NCBI GenBank assembly: GCA_017412765.1
Contig: JAFPWN010000050.1
Span: forward strand, 1 to 51,847
Reading direction: 5' to 3'
Length of the DNA: 51,847 nt
From: Oscillospiraceae bacterium
Lineage (GTDB): Bacteria; Bacillota; Clostridia; Oscillospirales; Oscillospiraceae
Shown piece by piece: positions 17,885 through 26,671 of the stretch; position 1 is the first letter of the stretch; the number at the start of each line of letters is the position of its first letter. The notes beneath the pieces were generated by a model, which was not told where the DNA came from, ran no database searches, and saw only the letters and a list, made by a program, of their open reading frames with translations. A program made the position numbers and the translations under genes.

Positions 17885-19223
17885 CCTCGTGCCTCCGCTC
17901 GACGGAAGCGTAGGTGGTGTACTCGGGCAGCCAGCGAAGCTCTACGGTGCCCGTCTCTCCGCGGCGGTTTTTGAGGATTATGCACTCCGCGACGTTGGGG
18001 ATCTCGGACTCCTGGTTGTAGTAATCGTCGCGGTAAAGACCGAGAACGATGTCGGCGTCCTGCTCGATAGCGCCGGATTCGCGCAGGTCGGAGAGCATCG
18101 GGCGCTTGTTGGTGCGGCTCTCGTTCGCGCGGCTGAGCTGCGCGAGGCAGATAACCGGCACGTTCAGCTCCTTCGCCATTATTTTCAGCATACGGGAGAT
18201 ATCGGAAACTATCTGCGTGCGGTTTTCGTTTGAGGCGTTCGCCGTTCTGCCGGCGCTCGTCATGAGCTGGAGATAGTCGATGACCACAAGCCCGAGGTTC
18301 GGAAGCCGCCTGCACGCGGCGTTCATATCAGCGACCGTGAGGGCGGGGTTGTCGTCAAGCCGCAGGTCGGTGGCGCCGATGGTAGAGGAAGCGGCGGCGA
18401 TCTTGCGCCACTCCTCATCGGTGAGGTTGCCGGTCTGCAGCTGCTTGAGGCTGACGAATGCCTCTGACGCGAGAAGCCTCATGCAGAGCTGCTCGCGGCT
18501 CATCTCGAGCGAGAACATGGCGACTGACTTTTTCGTGCTTTTTGCAACGTGCAGAGCCATGTTGAGCGCGATCGAGGTCTTGCCCATGCCGGGTCGGGAG
18601 GCGATAATGATAAGGTCGGATTTATTGAGACCCATGATTGCGTTGTCGAGGTCGGTAAGACCCGAGGCGTAGCCGGGAATGCTGCCGCCGTTTTTTGCCT
18701 TTTCGCTGAGCTGGGCGTAGAAATCCACGAGCACGCGGCTCACCGGCTCAAGTCCGCCTACGGTGCGCCCCTGACGGATGCCGTAGATCCTCTGCTCGGC
18801 GAGGTCGAGCACGGGGCCGGACTCGCCCGCGGAGGGATCCATCGCCATCGTGCTTATCTCGCTGCCGGTGTCCGCGATGCGGCGCAGAACGGCCTTGTCG
18901 CGCACGATCCCGGCGTACTCCAATACGTTCTGCGGCGTCGGCGTGATCTCCATGAGCTTCAGAAGATACTCGCGGCTCTGGTCTGTCGCAAGACCGGCGG
19001 CGCGAAGCTCGTTGAGAACCGTGACGGGGTCGATCTTCGCCGCGTTGTTGAACATGGAGTAGATCGTTTCAAATATGTTCTTGTTCTGTTCGACGTAAAA
19101 ATCGTCGCTTTTCAGGGCGGAGATGACGTCGGCGATGCAGTGCGGCTCGATGAGCATGGAGCCGATGACCGCCTGCTCGGCCTCCACCGAATGGGGCATC
19201 TGGCGGACTAATAATTCGTCCAT
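17877..19223 (-). CDS. dnaB: Replicative DNA helicase DnaB
   Basis: 448 residues. The N-terminal DnaB collar domain begins MPHSVEAEQAVIGSMLIEP; a RecA-like motor follows with Walker A SRPGMGKT (209-216), Walker B LVVIDYLQLM and the loop SDLRESGAIEQDADIV. The hexamer unwinds the fork on the lagging strand; in Firmicutes nomenclature it corresponds to DnaC. It lies 21 bp after rplI and overlaps tilS, in the rplI-dnaB order common in Clostridia and Bacilli. No intein interrupts the Walker loop. Confidence 0.97.
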   Translation of the reverse strand: MDELLVRQMPHSVEAEQAVIGSMLIEPHCIADVISALKSDDFYVEQNKNIFETIYSMFNNAAKIDPVTVLNELRAAGLATDQSREYLLKLMEITPTPQNVLEYAGIVRDKAVLRRIADTGSEISTMAMDPSAGESGPVLDLAEQRIYGIRQGRTVGGLEPVSRVLVDFYAQLSEKAKNGGSIPGYASGLTDLDNAIMGLNKSDLIIIASRPGMGKTSIALNMALHVAKSTKKSVAMFSLEMSREQLCMRLLASEAFVSLKQLQTGNLTDEEWRKIAAASSTIGATDLRLDDNPALTVADMNAACRRLPNLGLVVIDYLQLMTSAGRTANASNENRTQIVSDISRMLKIMAKELNVPVICLAQLSRANESRTNKRPMLSDLRESGAIEQDADIVLGLYRDDYYNQESEIPNVAECIILKNRRGETGTVELRWLPEYTTYASVERRHEDE

Positions 19224-19244
19224 CTGGCGTTCACTCCGAAATAA

Positions 19245-19691
19245 TTATTTCTCTGCGATAAGCACGTTTACGGTGCCGGAGATCTCGTGACCGAGCTTCA
19301 CTCTGACCTCAAAGGTGCCGTAGGTCTTTATGGGGTCGGAGAGCACGAACCGCTTGGAATCTATGTCGATGCCGTGCTGCTTTTTGAGCTCGTCCGCGAT
19401 CTCCTTTGAGGTGATGGAGCCGAAGAGCTTGCCGTTTTTGCCGGCGGAGGCGCTGATCTTCACTATGAGCTTCTCAAGCTCGCCCTTTATTTTCTGAGCC
19501 TCTGCCTTTTCAAGCTCGACCTGGTGCGCCTTTGCCTTTTCCTGGAGCTTCATTTTATTGAGAGCGTCTGCGGTCGCCTCTACGGCAAGACCGCGGGGGA
19601 GAAGAAAGTTGCGGGCGTAGCCGTCCGAAACCTCCACCATCTGACCTGCTTTTCCCTGATCTCTGACGTCCTTTTGAAGTATGACTTTCAT
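19245..19691 (-). CDS. rplI: 50S ribosomal protein L9
   Basis: 148 residues with the two-domain L9 layout: N-terminal [20 protein letters not shown] and [16 protein letters not shown], a long connecting helix rich in Lys/Glu/Ala, and a C-terminal domain ([20 protein letters not shown]). L9 binds 23S rRNA at the base of the L1 stalk and helps hold the reading frame. Its start overlaps the gdpP stop by four bases, so it is translationally coupled to that signalling gene. Confidence 0.97.
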   Translation of the reverse strand: MKVILQKDVRDQGKAGQMVEVSDGYARNFLLPRGLAVEATADALNKMKLQEKAKAHQVELEKAEAQKIKGELEKLIVKISASAGKNGKLFGSITSKEIADELKKQHGIDIDSKRFVLSDPIKTYGTFEVRVKLGHEISGTVNVLIAEK

Positions 19692-21721
19692 ATTGTTTCT
19701 TCCTTTCTCTCCGGTGTGACGGAGTTGTCCTCAAGATAATTGTCTATTGCCTGGCAGAGATCGCGTACGACCTCCTTCTGCGTTTTATCCGCTATCTGAG
19801 CGCCGGCCTGGTTCTTGTTTCCTCCGCCGCCGAGCTTTTCTAGTATCACCTGGACGTTTATATCGCTCATGCTTCGCGCGGAAATATTGATCCTGTCGCT
19901 GTCCGGGAAGATTACGAACGATGCCTGTATGCCCGAGATATTCAGAAGCTCGTCCGCCGCCTGCGCCGCGATTATGCGGTTTTCGGTGCTCTCCGGCGCG
20001 GCGATCGCAATGCCGGACTTGTATATCTTCGCCTTCTGAACGATGGCGTAGCGCTGCTTTGCGGTGTTGATGTCGGTCTGAAGAAGCTGCTTTACGTCGC
20101 TCGTATCGGCGCCTGCGCGGCGCAGGAACGCAGCGGCGTCAAAGGTTCTGCCGCCGGTGCGGAGGGTAAAGTTCTTTGTGTCGAGCATTATGCCGCTCAG
20201 AAGCGCCTCGGCCTCGGCGCGGAGAATATCGCTCTGCTCGACCATATATTGCAAGAGCTCGGTGACAAGCTCGCAGGCTGAGGAGGCGTAAGGCTCGTGG
20301 AGCGAGAGCGCGGCGTTCTGGATGTAAGAGGCGGCGCGCCTGTGGTGGTCGATGACCGCGACGCGGTTAACGCTCATAAGAAGCGACTCCGATTCGACCT
20401 GCTCGGGCCTGTTGGTATCGACAACAATCAGAAGCGAGCTGCCGTCAGCCTCGAGTATTGCCTCCTGCGGGTCGATGAACGCGTTCTTGTATTCCGGAAG
20501 CTGAATGATGCGGTCGATCAGCGGCTTTGAGAGCGTAGTGTTCATATCGACTACGATCTTAGCGGTTTTCTGCATAGCTCTCGCGGCGCAGCAGATACCG
20601 ATGGCGGAGCCGATGGCGTCAAGGTCGGAGTTCTTGTGACCCATGACGAAGATCGTTGAGGCGTCGCGCATAAGCTCGGAGAGCGAGGACGCCATAACGC
20701 GGCTCTTGACCTTGGTGCGCTTCTCGGTCTGACTCGTTTTGCCGCCGTAAAATTCGAAGGTGAACTTGTTTTTCGTGACGGCCTGATCGCCGCCGCGGGA
20801 GAGAGCCATCTCGAGCGCGAGAGCGGAGAAGTGGCAGCTCTCGCCGATGTCCTTGCCGTCCTTTCCGATGCCGATCGAGAGAGTCGGGTGCATACCCTTC
20901 GGGCTGATGAGCTCGCGCACGGAATCGAGAATGGAGAACTTTTCCTCAACTATCTGCGAGAGAAAACGCGACTCGAAGATGAATATATATCTGTCGCGCT
21001 CGGCTCTCGTCATATATCCGTTATAGCGGCTCGTCCAGTTGACGATGATATCGTCGATCTGGCTGAGAAGCTGGCTCTTGTCCTTTTCGGAGAGGCTGTT
21101 CGTAAACTCGTCATAGTTGTCAATCATGATGGTCGAGAAGATGAGACGGGTGTTTTCAAACTCGTCGCTGAGGCGGGCGTTCTCTGTCTCGTCGACCCAG
21201 TAGGTCGTGGCGACGTAGCTCTTTACGCCTACGGCGCCGTCGCCTCGCACAAGCGAGCCGAATACGCGGAAGCGCCTGCCGCCGAGGTCTACAAGCTCCT
21301 GATACTCATTCTTGCCCTCCATGAGCCAGCGGGTGTTGAAGCCCGGCAGAACGTCGGAGATGTTGACTGAGAAGCTGTGCTCGCGTTCGCCGGTGACCTC
21401 GAGAAAGGACTCGTTCGCATAGATGAGCTCGTTCTCGGTAAGAGAGAAGATCGCCATCGGGAGCGGGAAGTTCGTGAGAGTATTCTTCGTCGCGGAGTCG
21501 ATGTTCGAGGTCACGGATTCGATGTACTGCACCATATCCTGACCGCGCTTGCGGCTTGTTACGCGTGAGTACACGAACAGCAGAATTATGACCGCAAGCT
21601 CGACGACGGCAAGCTGAAATTCATTTTTACCGAAGAAAAAGGTCGCAATGGCGAAAAGCACAAGCACGACGAAGTACATCTTCATGCTCGGCTCGAGAAA
21701 CTGCTTTATCTTTCGGTTCAC
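19688..21721 (-). CDS. gdpP: GdpP-type cyclic-di-AMP phosphodiesterase
   Basis: 677 residues with the GdpP order: two transmembrane helices (about 12-55), a PAS-like domain, a degenerate GGDEF domain lacking the GGDEF box, then the DHH domain ([25 protein letters not shown]) and a C-terminal DHHA1 part with the glycine-rich [10 protein letters not shown]. The DHH/DHHA1 unit hydrolyses c-di-AMP to pApA, controlling osmotic balance and wall stress in Firmicutes. The start codon is GTG, supported by GGAGGTGAT seven bases upstream. It heads the gdpP-rplI-dnaB-tilS-hpt-ftsH unit behind the promoter at 21757-21785. Confidence 0.93.
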   Translation of the reverse strand: MNRKIKQFLEPSMKMYFVVLVLFAIATFFFGKNEFQLAVVELAVIILLFVYSRVTSRKRGQDMVQYIESVTSNIDSATKNTLTNFPLPMAIFSLTENELIYANESFLEVTGEREHSFSVNISDVLPGFNTRWLMEGKNEYQELVDLGGRRFRVFGSLVRGDGAVGVKSYVATTYWVDETENARLSDEFENTRLIFSTIMIDNYDEFTNSLSEKDKSQLLSQIDDIIVNWTSRYNGYMTRAERDRYIFIFESRFLSQIVEEKFSILDSVRELISPKGMHPTLSIGIGKDGKDIGESCHFSALALEMALSRGGDQAVTKNKFTFEFYGGKTSQTEKRTKVKSRVMASSLSELMRDASTIFVMGHKNSDLDAIGSAIGICCAARAMQKTAKIVVDMNTTLSKPLIDRIIQLPEYKNAFIDPQEAILEADGSSLLIVVDTNRPEQVESESLLMSVNRVAVIDHHRRAASYIQNAALSLHEPYASSACELVTELLQYMVEQSDILRAEAEALLSGIMLDTKNFTLRTGGRTFDAAAFLRRAGADTSDVKQLLQTDINTAKQRYAIVQKAKIYKSGIAIAAPESTENRIIAAQAADELLNISGIQASFVIFPDSDRINISARSMSDINVQVILEKLGGGGNKNQAGAQIADKTQKEVVRDLCQAIDNYLEDNSVTPERKEETI

Positions 21722-21756
21722 GGTATCACCTCCGGCAATAATAACACATTTTAATC

Positions 21757-21785
21757 ATTATACCAAAAACGGCGCGAGTTCACAA
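21757..21785 (-). promoter_or_regulatory. Promoter of the gdpP operon
   Basis: On the minus strand TTGTGA (21780-21785), 17-bp spacer, TATAAT (21757-21762), about 35 bp before the GTG start. Confidence 0.65.
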
Positions 21786-21824
21786 TAATTATTTTTGCTA
21801 TAAAAAGAAAATTTAATAAAACAG

Positions 21825-21853
21825 TTGATTATCGGCTCAAAATCTTGTAAAAT
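21825..21853 (+). promoter_or_regulatory. Promoter of the binding-protein/asnS unit
   Basis: TTGATT (21825-21830), 17-bp spacer, TAAAAT (21848-21853), divergent from the gdpP promoter; the first ATG is at 21888. Confidence 0.6.
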
Positions 21854-21887
21854 AGCAAAATGCAAATGTAAGATTAAGGAATCAGAC

Positions 21888-22643
21888 ATGAAAAAAGTAA
21901 TATGCGCCGCCATTGCGGCGCTGATCGCGCTGAGTCTTGTTTCATGCCGCGCAGAGCATCCGAACACCGTTTTTTCAAGAGCAGACCTTGTCGGGAAAAG
22001 CGTCGGCGTTCTCGAGGGAACGGCGAGCGAGAGCTACCTTCGGGGCATGACGGGAAGCATAAATATAAAGCTTTTCTCGTCCGCGAACGCGCTTGCCGCC
22101 GAGCTTAAAAACGGCGGAGTTGACGCGGCGCTTGCCGATGAGGAGACCGCGGCGAGGCTTCTGCACTCGTCGGGGCTGACGTCGCTTGACAGTCCGTTTG
22201 TCGATACGGAATACTGCATCGCCGTTTCCGAGGATAACCGCGTGCTGTACGACGCCGTCGAGAGCGCCGTCGTAAATCTCAGCCGCGCCGGAGTTCTCAA
22301 AAAGATATCCGAAGACTGGATCGCAGGCAAGGCGGAGCCGTATAAGGACGAAACGAGCTACCGCGAGTCGCTCTCGATCGCCGTTTCGGACGATTTCTGG
22401 CCGTACAGCTACCGCGATGAGAGCGGCGAGCTTGTCGGGCTTGAAATAGACGTCGCCAGGAGAATCTGCTCGGAGCTCGGCGTAAACGCGGAGTTCAAGG
22501 TCGTAAAGGCTGATATGATACTCTACATGGCGGAGAGCGGCAAGGTCTCGTTCTCCATCGGCAGAATACCGAGAGGGGACGCCTCAGTGCTTTATACCTC
22601 CGGCTACATAAGCTCAAAACAGGAAATAATCGTAAGAAAGTAG
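21888..22643 (+). CDS. Solute-binding lipoprotein (SBP family 3) with apparently permuted halves
   Basis: 251 residues from the ATG at 21888, which follows AAGGA; an upstream in-frame ATG at 21825 lies in the promoter. The lipobox is LVSC with Cys20. Residues about 30-150 resemble the SECOND half of family 3 amino-acid-binding proteins ([36 protein letters not shown], ending [12 protein letters not shown]). Residues about 160-250 resemble the FIRST half ([51 protein letters not shown]). A normal member has these in the opposite order, so this looks like a circular permutation. There is no permease or ATPase gene beside it; it is only 10 bp from asnS. Ligand unknown. Confidence 0.8.
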   Translation: MKKVICAAIAALIALSLVSCRAEHPNTVFSRADLVGKSVGVLEGTASESYLRGMTGSINIKLFSSANALAAELKNGGVDAALADEETAARLLHSSGLTSLDSPFVDTEYCIAVSEDNRVLYDAVESAVVNLSRAGVLKKISEDWIAGKAEPYKDETSYRESLSIAVSDDFWPYSYRDESGELVGLEIDVARRICSELGVNAEFKVVKADMILYMAESGKVSFSIGRIPRGDASVLYTSGYISSKQEIIVRK

Positions 22644-22653
22644 GAATAATGTT

Positions 22654-24048
22654 ATGCAAAGAACCAAAATCGTCAAGCTCTACGAGAGCCCCGAAAGCTT
22701 TGACGGCGCCTCCATCACCGTCTGCGGCTGGGCAAGAAATCTCAGAGATCAGAAATCCTTCGGCTTCATCGAGCTCAACGACGGCAGCTGCTTCAAGCCC
22801 CTGCAGGTCGTTTTCGAGCGCGAGAGCCTTGATAATTACGACGAGATCGCGCATCAGAACGTAGGCGCGGCGCTTATCGTATCCGGCAGGCTCGTCCTTA
22901 CCCCGGGCGCAAAGCAGCCCTTCGAGCTTAAGGCGGCGGAGATCACCGTCGAGGGCAAGTCGAGCCCCGATTATCCGCTTCAGCCGAAGCGCCACAGCGT
23001 TGAATTTCTGCGCACGATCCAGCATCTTCGCGCGAGGACGAACCTCTTCTCCGCGACCTTCCGCGTCAGAAGCGTAGCCGCGCAGGGCATCCACGAGTTT
23101 TTCAAAAGCCGCGGCTTCGTTTACATCCACACTCCGCTCATCACCGGCTCAGACGCAGAGGGAGCGGGAGCGATGTTCCGCGTTACCACCATCGACCCCG
23201 AAAACCCGCCCCGTAGGGAGGACGGCAGCATCGACTGGTCCAAGGATTTCTTCGGCAAGACTACATACCTCACCGTTTCCGGTCAGCTCAACGCCGAGAA
23301 CTTCGCCCTCGCGTTCGGCGACGTCTACACCTTCGGTCCTACCTTCCGCGCCGAGAACTCCAACACCCAGCGCCACGCCGCAGAGTTCTGGATGATCGAG
23401 CCGGAGATGGCGTTTGCCGACCTCGACGACGATCTCGAGTGCATGGAGGCTATGCTGAAATTCGTCATCAACTATGTCCTCGAGAAGTGCCCGCAGGAGA
23501 TGGATTTCTTCAACTCCTTCGTCGATAAGGGACTCAAGGACCGCCTTATGAACGTCGTTTCCAACGACTTCGGCAGAATAACCTACACCGACGCGATCGA
23601 GCTTCTCAAGAAGAACAACGATAAGTTCGACTACCCCGTAGAGTGGGGCAGCGATATCCAGACCGAGCATGAGCGCTATCTCGCGGAGACGGTGTTCAAG
23701 CGCCCGGTGTTCGTGACCGACTACCCGAAGGAGATCAAGGCGTTCTATATGCGCCTCAACGACGACGGTAAGACCGTCGCCGCGTCCGACTGCCTCGTTC
23801 CCGGCATCGGAGAGATCATCGGCGGCAGCCAGCGCGAGGAGAGACTCGATATGCTCGAAAAGCGCATGGATGAGCTCGGACTCAACAAAGAGGATTACTG
23901 GTGGTATCTCGATCTTCGCCGTTACGGCTCGTGCCGTCACGCGGGCTTCGGCCTCGGCTTCGAGCGCCTTATTATGTACCTCACGGGCGTGTCCAATATC
24001 CGCGACGTGGAGCTGCATCCGCGCACAGTCGGCAACGCAGAATTTTGA
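22654..24048 (+). CDS. asnS: Asparaginyl-tRNA synthetase
   Basis: 464 residues, full length. An N-terminal OB-fold anticodon-binding domain ([20 protein letters not shown]) is followed by the class II catalytic core: motif 2 in [20 protein letters not shown] and motif 3 in [19 protein letters not shown]. The enzyme charges tRNA-Asn with asparagine in the cytoplasm. It begins 10 bp after the lipoprotein gene, so the two are likely co-transcribed, which is unusual for a binding protein and a synthetase and may reflect sensing linked to amino-acid state (speculative). The ribosome site is weak (AGGAAT). Confidence 0.96.
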   Translation: MQRTKIVKLYESPESFDGASITVCGWARNLRDQKSFGFIELNDGSCFKPLQVVFERESLDNYDEIAHQNVGAALIVSGRLVLTPGAKQPFELKAAEITVEGKSSPDYPLQPKRHSVEFLRTIQHLRARTNLFSATFRVRSVAAQGIHEFFKSRGFVYIHTPLITGSDAEGAGAMFRVTTIDPENPPRREDGSIDWSKDFFGKTTYLTVSGQLNAENFALAFGDVYTFGPTFRAENSNTQRHAAEFWMIEPEMAFADLDDDLECMEAMLKFVINYVLEKCPQEMDFFNSFVDKGLKDRLMNVVSNDFGRITYTDAIELLKKNNDKFDYPVEWGSDIQTEHERYLAETVFKRPVFVTDYPKEIKAFYMRLNDDGKTVAASDCLVPGIGEIIGGSQREERLDMLEKRMDELGLNKEDYWWYLDLRRYGSCRHAGFGLGFERLIMYLTGVSNIRDVELHPRTVGNAEF

Positions 24049-24072
24049 TTTTTAGCTTTGAGGTGATAGAGC

Positions 24073-25167
24073 ATGGCTGACAAGAAAAAGAAAGATTACG
24101 GCATGAACGTGGACTTCAATTCCTACGGTCTCAGACCTGCCGGAAGCTATATAGATCAGCTCAGGCACCTCAACGATATGCTTGACTCAATCTCTTCCGA
24201 AAGCTCGAAGAGCCGCGTTACCGATCTTCAGAAGGATATGAATGAGGCTGACGAGGCAGCAAAGAAGCTCCTCGATGAGATGAACAAGCAGGACGCGCTC
24301 AGCCCGAATTCACCCAAGACCAAGGCGGAGGAGGAGCCGGAGCGCCCTAATCTCGACGAGCTCTTAGCGGAGCTTGACGACCTTGTGGGTCTTGAAAAGA
24401 TCAAGCAGAACGTCCGCAGCCTTATCAATCTCGCAAAGGTGCGAAAGCTCAGGGAGGAGCAGGGACTTCCGACCCCCGCCATGAGCCTGCACCTTGTGTT
24501 CATGGGCAACCCCGGCACCGGAAAGACGACTGTCGCGCGGCTTATCGCGCAGCTTTATTACGCGATCGGCGTGCTCAGCAAGGGTCAGCTCGTCGAGGTC
24601 GATCGCAGTCAGCTTGTCGCCGGCTACGTCGGTCAGACCGCGATAAAGACCGGCGAGGCGATCAAAAAGGCAATGGGCGGCGTGCTGTTCATCGACGAGG
24701 CTTATTCCCTGACGGGACAGGAGGGCGCGAACGATTTCGGTCACGAGGCAATAGAAACCGTCCTCAAGGCCATGGAGGATCACCGCGATGACCTCGTCGT
24801 CATCGTGGCGGGCTATGAAAATCTCATGGAGAAGTTCATAAATTCAAATCCCGGCCTTGAGAGCCACTTCAACCGCTATTTCGTTTTCGAGGACTACAAC
24901 GGCGATGAGCTGTATGAGATATTCGCCATGCGCTGCAAGAAAAATAAGTACACGCTGAACGAGGAGGCTGAGAAGTTCCTCCGCGACCACCTCAAGGCAC
25001 TGTACGAAACGCGCGACGATAATTTCGGCAACGGCAGAACGGTCCGCAATATTTTTGAAAACGTAGTCTCAGTCCAGTCCGACAGGGTCGCCCTTATCGA
25101 AGATCCGACGACAGAGGATCTCATGACGGTGCTCAGGGAGGACGTTGAAAAAGCGGTAGAAATGTAA
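24073..25167 (+). CDS. SpoVK/CbbX-type AAA+ ATPase
   Basis: 364 residues. The N-terminal 95 residues are charged and helical (likely coiled coil), then LDDLVGLEKIKQNVRSLINL leads into the AAA+ module with Walker A GNPGTGKT (145-152), Walker B VLFIDEAYSL (about 204-213) and a sensor region in RYFVFEDYNG. The layout matches the CbxX/SpoVK family, which in spore formers includes stage V sporulation protein K and elsewhere rubisco activase-like remodelers. No rubisco is near, so a SpoVK-like remodelling role is more likely. The ATG follows GAGGTGAT, 24 bp after asnS. Exact target unknown. Confidence 0.88.
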   Translation: MADKKKKDYGMNVDFNSYGLRPAGSYIDQLRHLNDMLDSISSESSKSRVTDLQKDMNEADEAAKKLLDEMNKQDALSPNSPKTKAEEEPERPNLDELLAELDDLVGLEKIKQNVRSLINLAKVRKLREEQGLPTPAMSLHLVFMGNPGTGKTTVARLIAQLYYAIGVLSKGQLVEVDRSQLVAGYVGQTAIKTGEAIKKAMGGVLFIDEAYSLTGQEGANDFGHEAIETVLKAMEDHRDDLVVIVAGYENLMEKFINSNPGLESHFNRYFVFEDYNGDELYEIFAMRCKKNKYTLNEEAEKFLRDHLKALYETRDDNFGNGRTVRNIFENVVSVQSDRVALIEDPTTEDLMTVLREDVEKAVEM

Positions 25168-25176
25168 AAAAATTCA

Positions 25177-25205
25177 TTGACAAGGCTTCCTTATTGTGCT
25201 ATTAT
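25177..25205 (+). promoter_or_regulatory. Promoter of the tRNA cluster
   Basis: TTGACA (25177-25182), 17-bp spacer, TATTAT (25200-25205), 24 bp before tRNA-Gly. It can serve all five tRNA genes. Confidence 0.7.
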
Positions 25206-25229
25206 ATTTTGGCTGATGAATTCAGCTCT

Positions 25230-25304
25230 GCGGGTGTAGCACAACGGCTAGTGCACCAGCCTTCCAAGCTGGGGACGTGGGTTCGATTCCCATCACCCGC
25301 TCCA
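25230..25304 (+). tRNA. tRNA-Gly(TCC)
   Basis: 75 nt with encoded CCA. Acceptor GCGGGTG pairs with CACCCGC; anticodon arm CCAGC-CTTCCAA-GCTGG gives TCC. First gene of a five-tRNA cluster. The 25305-25421 spacer holds a hairpin (CTTTTCGGC-GTA-GCCGGAAAG near 25373-25393) but no gene. Confidence 0.95.
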
Positions 25305-25421
25305 ATAGAGCCCTTTCCCAGAGTAAACGCTTGCGTTTGCTTTGAGTAGGAACAGGGAAGGAGCGAATGTGAAGCTTTTCGGCGTAGCCGGAAAGGGAAC
25401 GCAGCGAGTTTCCTGTGACGT

Positions 25422-25498
<77 letters not shown>

Positions 25499-25534
25499 GC
25501 GCCGAGGCGGGAAAACCGCTTCGGCGGAGAATAT

Positions 25535-25612
<78 letters not shown>

Positions 25613-25613
25613 T

Positions 25614-25640
25614 GTGCCGACGCCTTTTCGGCGTCGGCAC
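25614..25640. terminator. 11-bp stem-loop between tRNA-His and tRNA-Gln
   Basis: GTGCCGACGCC (25614-25624) pairs fully with 25630-25640, loop TTTTC. No T-run follows, so it may be a processing or attenuation structure in the tRNA transcript. Confidence 0.5.
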
Positions 25641-25659
25641 AATAAACATATTAGGGAAT

Positions 25660-25734
25660 AGGGATGTCGCCAAGCGGTAAGGCACAGGACTTTGACTCCT
25701 GCATCCGTGGGTTCGAATCCCGCCATCCCTGCCA
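25660..25734 (+). tRNA. tRNA-Gln(TTG)
   Basis: 75 nt. Acceptor AGGGATG pairs with CATCCCT, discriminator G, CCA encoded. Anticodon arm CAGGA-CTTTGAC-TCCTG gives TTG. Two bases separate it from tRNA-Lys. Confidence 0.95.
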
Positions 25735-25736
25735 AT

Positions 25737-25812
25737 GCCCCAGTAGCTCAGCAGGTAGAGCACCGCCCTTTTAAGGCGGGTGTCCAGGGTTCGAATCCCT
25801 GCTGGAGCACCA
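25737..25812 (+). tRNA. tRNA-Lys(TTT), 3' half duplicated downstream
   Basis: 76 nt. Anticodon arm CCGCC-CTTTTAA-GGCGG gives TTT; T arm CAGGG-TTCGAAT-CCCTG; CCA encoded. The acceptor stem has one mismatch, C3 against A70 (GCCCCAG with CTGGAGC). Its last 30 nt recur exactly at 26121-26150, which suggests an integration event at this 3' end; the mismatch could be a trace of a 3' end brought in by the element. Confidence 0.92.
25783..25812 (+). repeat. Left copy of the tRNA-Lys 3'-end direct repeat (putative att)
   Basis: These 30 bases, from the variable loop through CCA, are identical to 26121-26150. The spacing is 338 bp start to start. This is the pattern left by tRNA-targeting integration, here with almost all of the element gone. 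Confidence 0.75.
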
Positions 25813-25814
25813 GG

Positions 25815-25846
25815 AACAGCCGTCCCAACCGGGATGGCTGTTTTTG
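25815..25846 (+). terminator. Rho-independent terminator of the tRNA cluster
   Basis: ACAGCCGTCCC (25816-25826) pairs with GGGATGGCTGT (25831-25841), one G-U, loop AACC, then TTTTTGTATTT. Its right part (ATGGCTGTTTTTGTATTTG) recurs at about 26526-26543. Confidence 0.85.
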
Positions 25847-25916
25847 TATTTGCAAGAAAGGATGCGAACCCTGGACACCTAAACGCGAAGCGTTTTTTGA
25901 GCGAAGCGGATAAACG

Positions 25917-26122
25917 GAATACGATTGCAGATCGTATTCAGACTGTAGACAAAAAGAAAAAGCGTTGGATATAGGAGGCGGGGTTCTGTGAAGGGGCCGG
26001 CCAAGAGGCCCATTCACGTCGCAAACAGGCCCGCAGGTGTCATATTTTGCGCTCCGAGAGTGCAAAATATGTTCGATGCGGAGACTTTGTCGACGCATTG
26101 AATACGATTGCAGATCGTATTC
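25917..26122 (+). repeat. Structured repeat element, copy A, flanked by a duplicated 23-bp hairpin
   Basis: A core at 25940-26099 (about 160 bp) is flanked by identical 23-bp copies of a stem-loop (9-bp arms GAATACGAT/ATCGTATTC) at 25917-25939 and 26100-26122. The core starts AGACTGTAGACAAAAAG and ends GTCGACGCAT. Inside are three stems: 25988-25998 with 26007-26017, 26041-26054 with 26058-26071 (14 bp, one G-U), and a shorter one at 26076-26098. The same core occurs inverted at 38587-38752, also flanked by a duplicated but different hairpin. No convincing gene lies within; it resembles a non-autonomous, MITE-like element. Confidence 0.8.
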
Positions 26123-26150
26123 CAGGGTTCGAATCCCTGCTGGAGCACCA
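26121..26150 (+). repeat. Right copy of the tRNA-Lys 3'-end direct repeat
   Basis: Exact copy of 25783-25812 without the rest of a tRNA in front; preceded instead by the right hairpin copy of repeat element A. Likely the distal attachment scar of an integrated element that was later lost. Confidence 0.75.
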
Positions 26151-26187
26151 AGAATGCTTAAACAAAAAAAGATATAAGGAGAATGAA

Positions 26188-26232
26188 ATGAATAAACAGT
26201 TAAGGCAGAGAGAAAGATATAGCTTTTTCTGA
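26188..26232 (+). CDS. Possible 14-residue peptide
   Basis: ATG at 26188 preceded by AAGGAG at good spacing encodes MNKQLRQRERYSFF and stops at TGA. It is followed by a small stem (CAGAT/ATCTG near 26244-26259) and CTTTTTG. The combination of strong ribosome site, tiny frame and terminator is reminiscent of a leader peptide, but no regulated gene follows directly. It may be a leftover of the lost element beside tRNA-Lys. Confidence 0.3.
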   Translation: MNKQLRQRERYSFF

Positions 26233-26259
26233 TAGAGAGTATCGTCAGATGAAATAATC

Positions 26260-26545
26260 TGCTTTTTGTATACTAAAGTCCACGCAGCAGGCTGCACTCG
26301 GAATCGACAAACTCCGCATACACGGCTACGGGGCAGTCTTCGGGTGAAACGGCGCTTTCATCCTCTTGACGGCTCTGCCCCTCTTGTGATACAGTAGAGG
26401 AAACGGCAGCAATCCCTCCGTCACGACGAGTGCGTGTAGGCGTGGCGGCAGTAGCGCCGGAAGAGTCATGTACCTCTCCGGTTGCGTATGCTGCCGTTTT
26501 TTGTCTTCCCGGCCCGTCGGCAGCCAATGGCTGTTTTTGTATTTG
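26260..26545. other. Gene-poor segment with nested inverted repeats
   Basis: About 290 bp without a gene I can support. It contains ACGGCAGCA near 26403 and its complement TGCTGCCGT followed by TTTTT near 26489-26503, enclosing a further stem (CCGGA..GAG with CTC..TCCGG), then a short stem with GGCTGTTTTTGTATTTG at 26527-26543. A 95-codon minus-strand frame (26273-26560) crosses it but has no clear ribosome site or family features. It may be a structured RNA or decayed mobile DNA. Confidence 0.35.
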
Positions 26546-26599
26546 TCTGATTATGTACATGGGAAATTTGTATAATAAGCTGCGGAGGGCAGAATTATC

Positions 26600-26628
26600 T
26601 TGCCTTTCACTTATAGTAGTGATAATAT
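26600..26628 (+). promoter_or_regulatory. Promoter of the phosphatase gene
   Basis: TTGCCT (26600-26605), 17-bp spacer, TAATAT (26623-26628), 44 bp before the ATG at 26672. Confidence 0.55.
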
Positions 26629-26671
26629 AAATCTGTTAACTATATAATTAAAATCAAAAAAGGGGAGTGCG

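Noticed and set aside
26047-26232. Open frame across repeat element A (SAKYVRCGDFVDA-type peptide), also present in copy B
   Set aside because: It is a translation of the element's stems, with different ends in the two copies and no ribosome site in the element; structure explains the conservation better.
26273-26560. 95-codon minus-strand frame
   Set aside because: Weak start, low-complexity product, and it crosses inverted repeats and a terminator-like stem; not supported as a gene.
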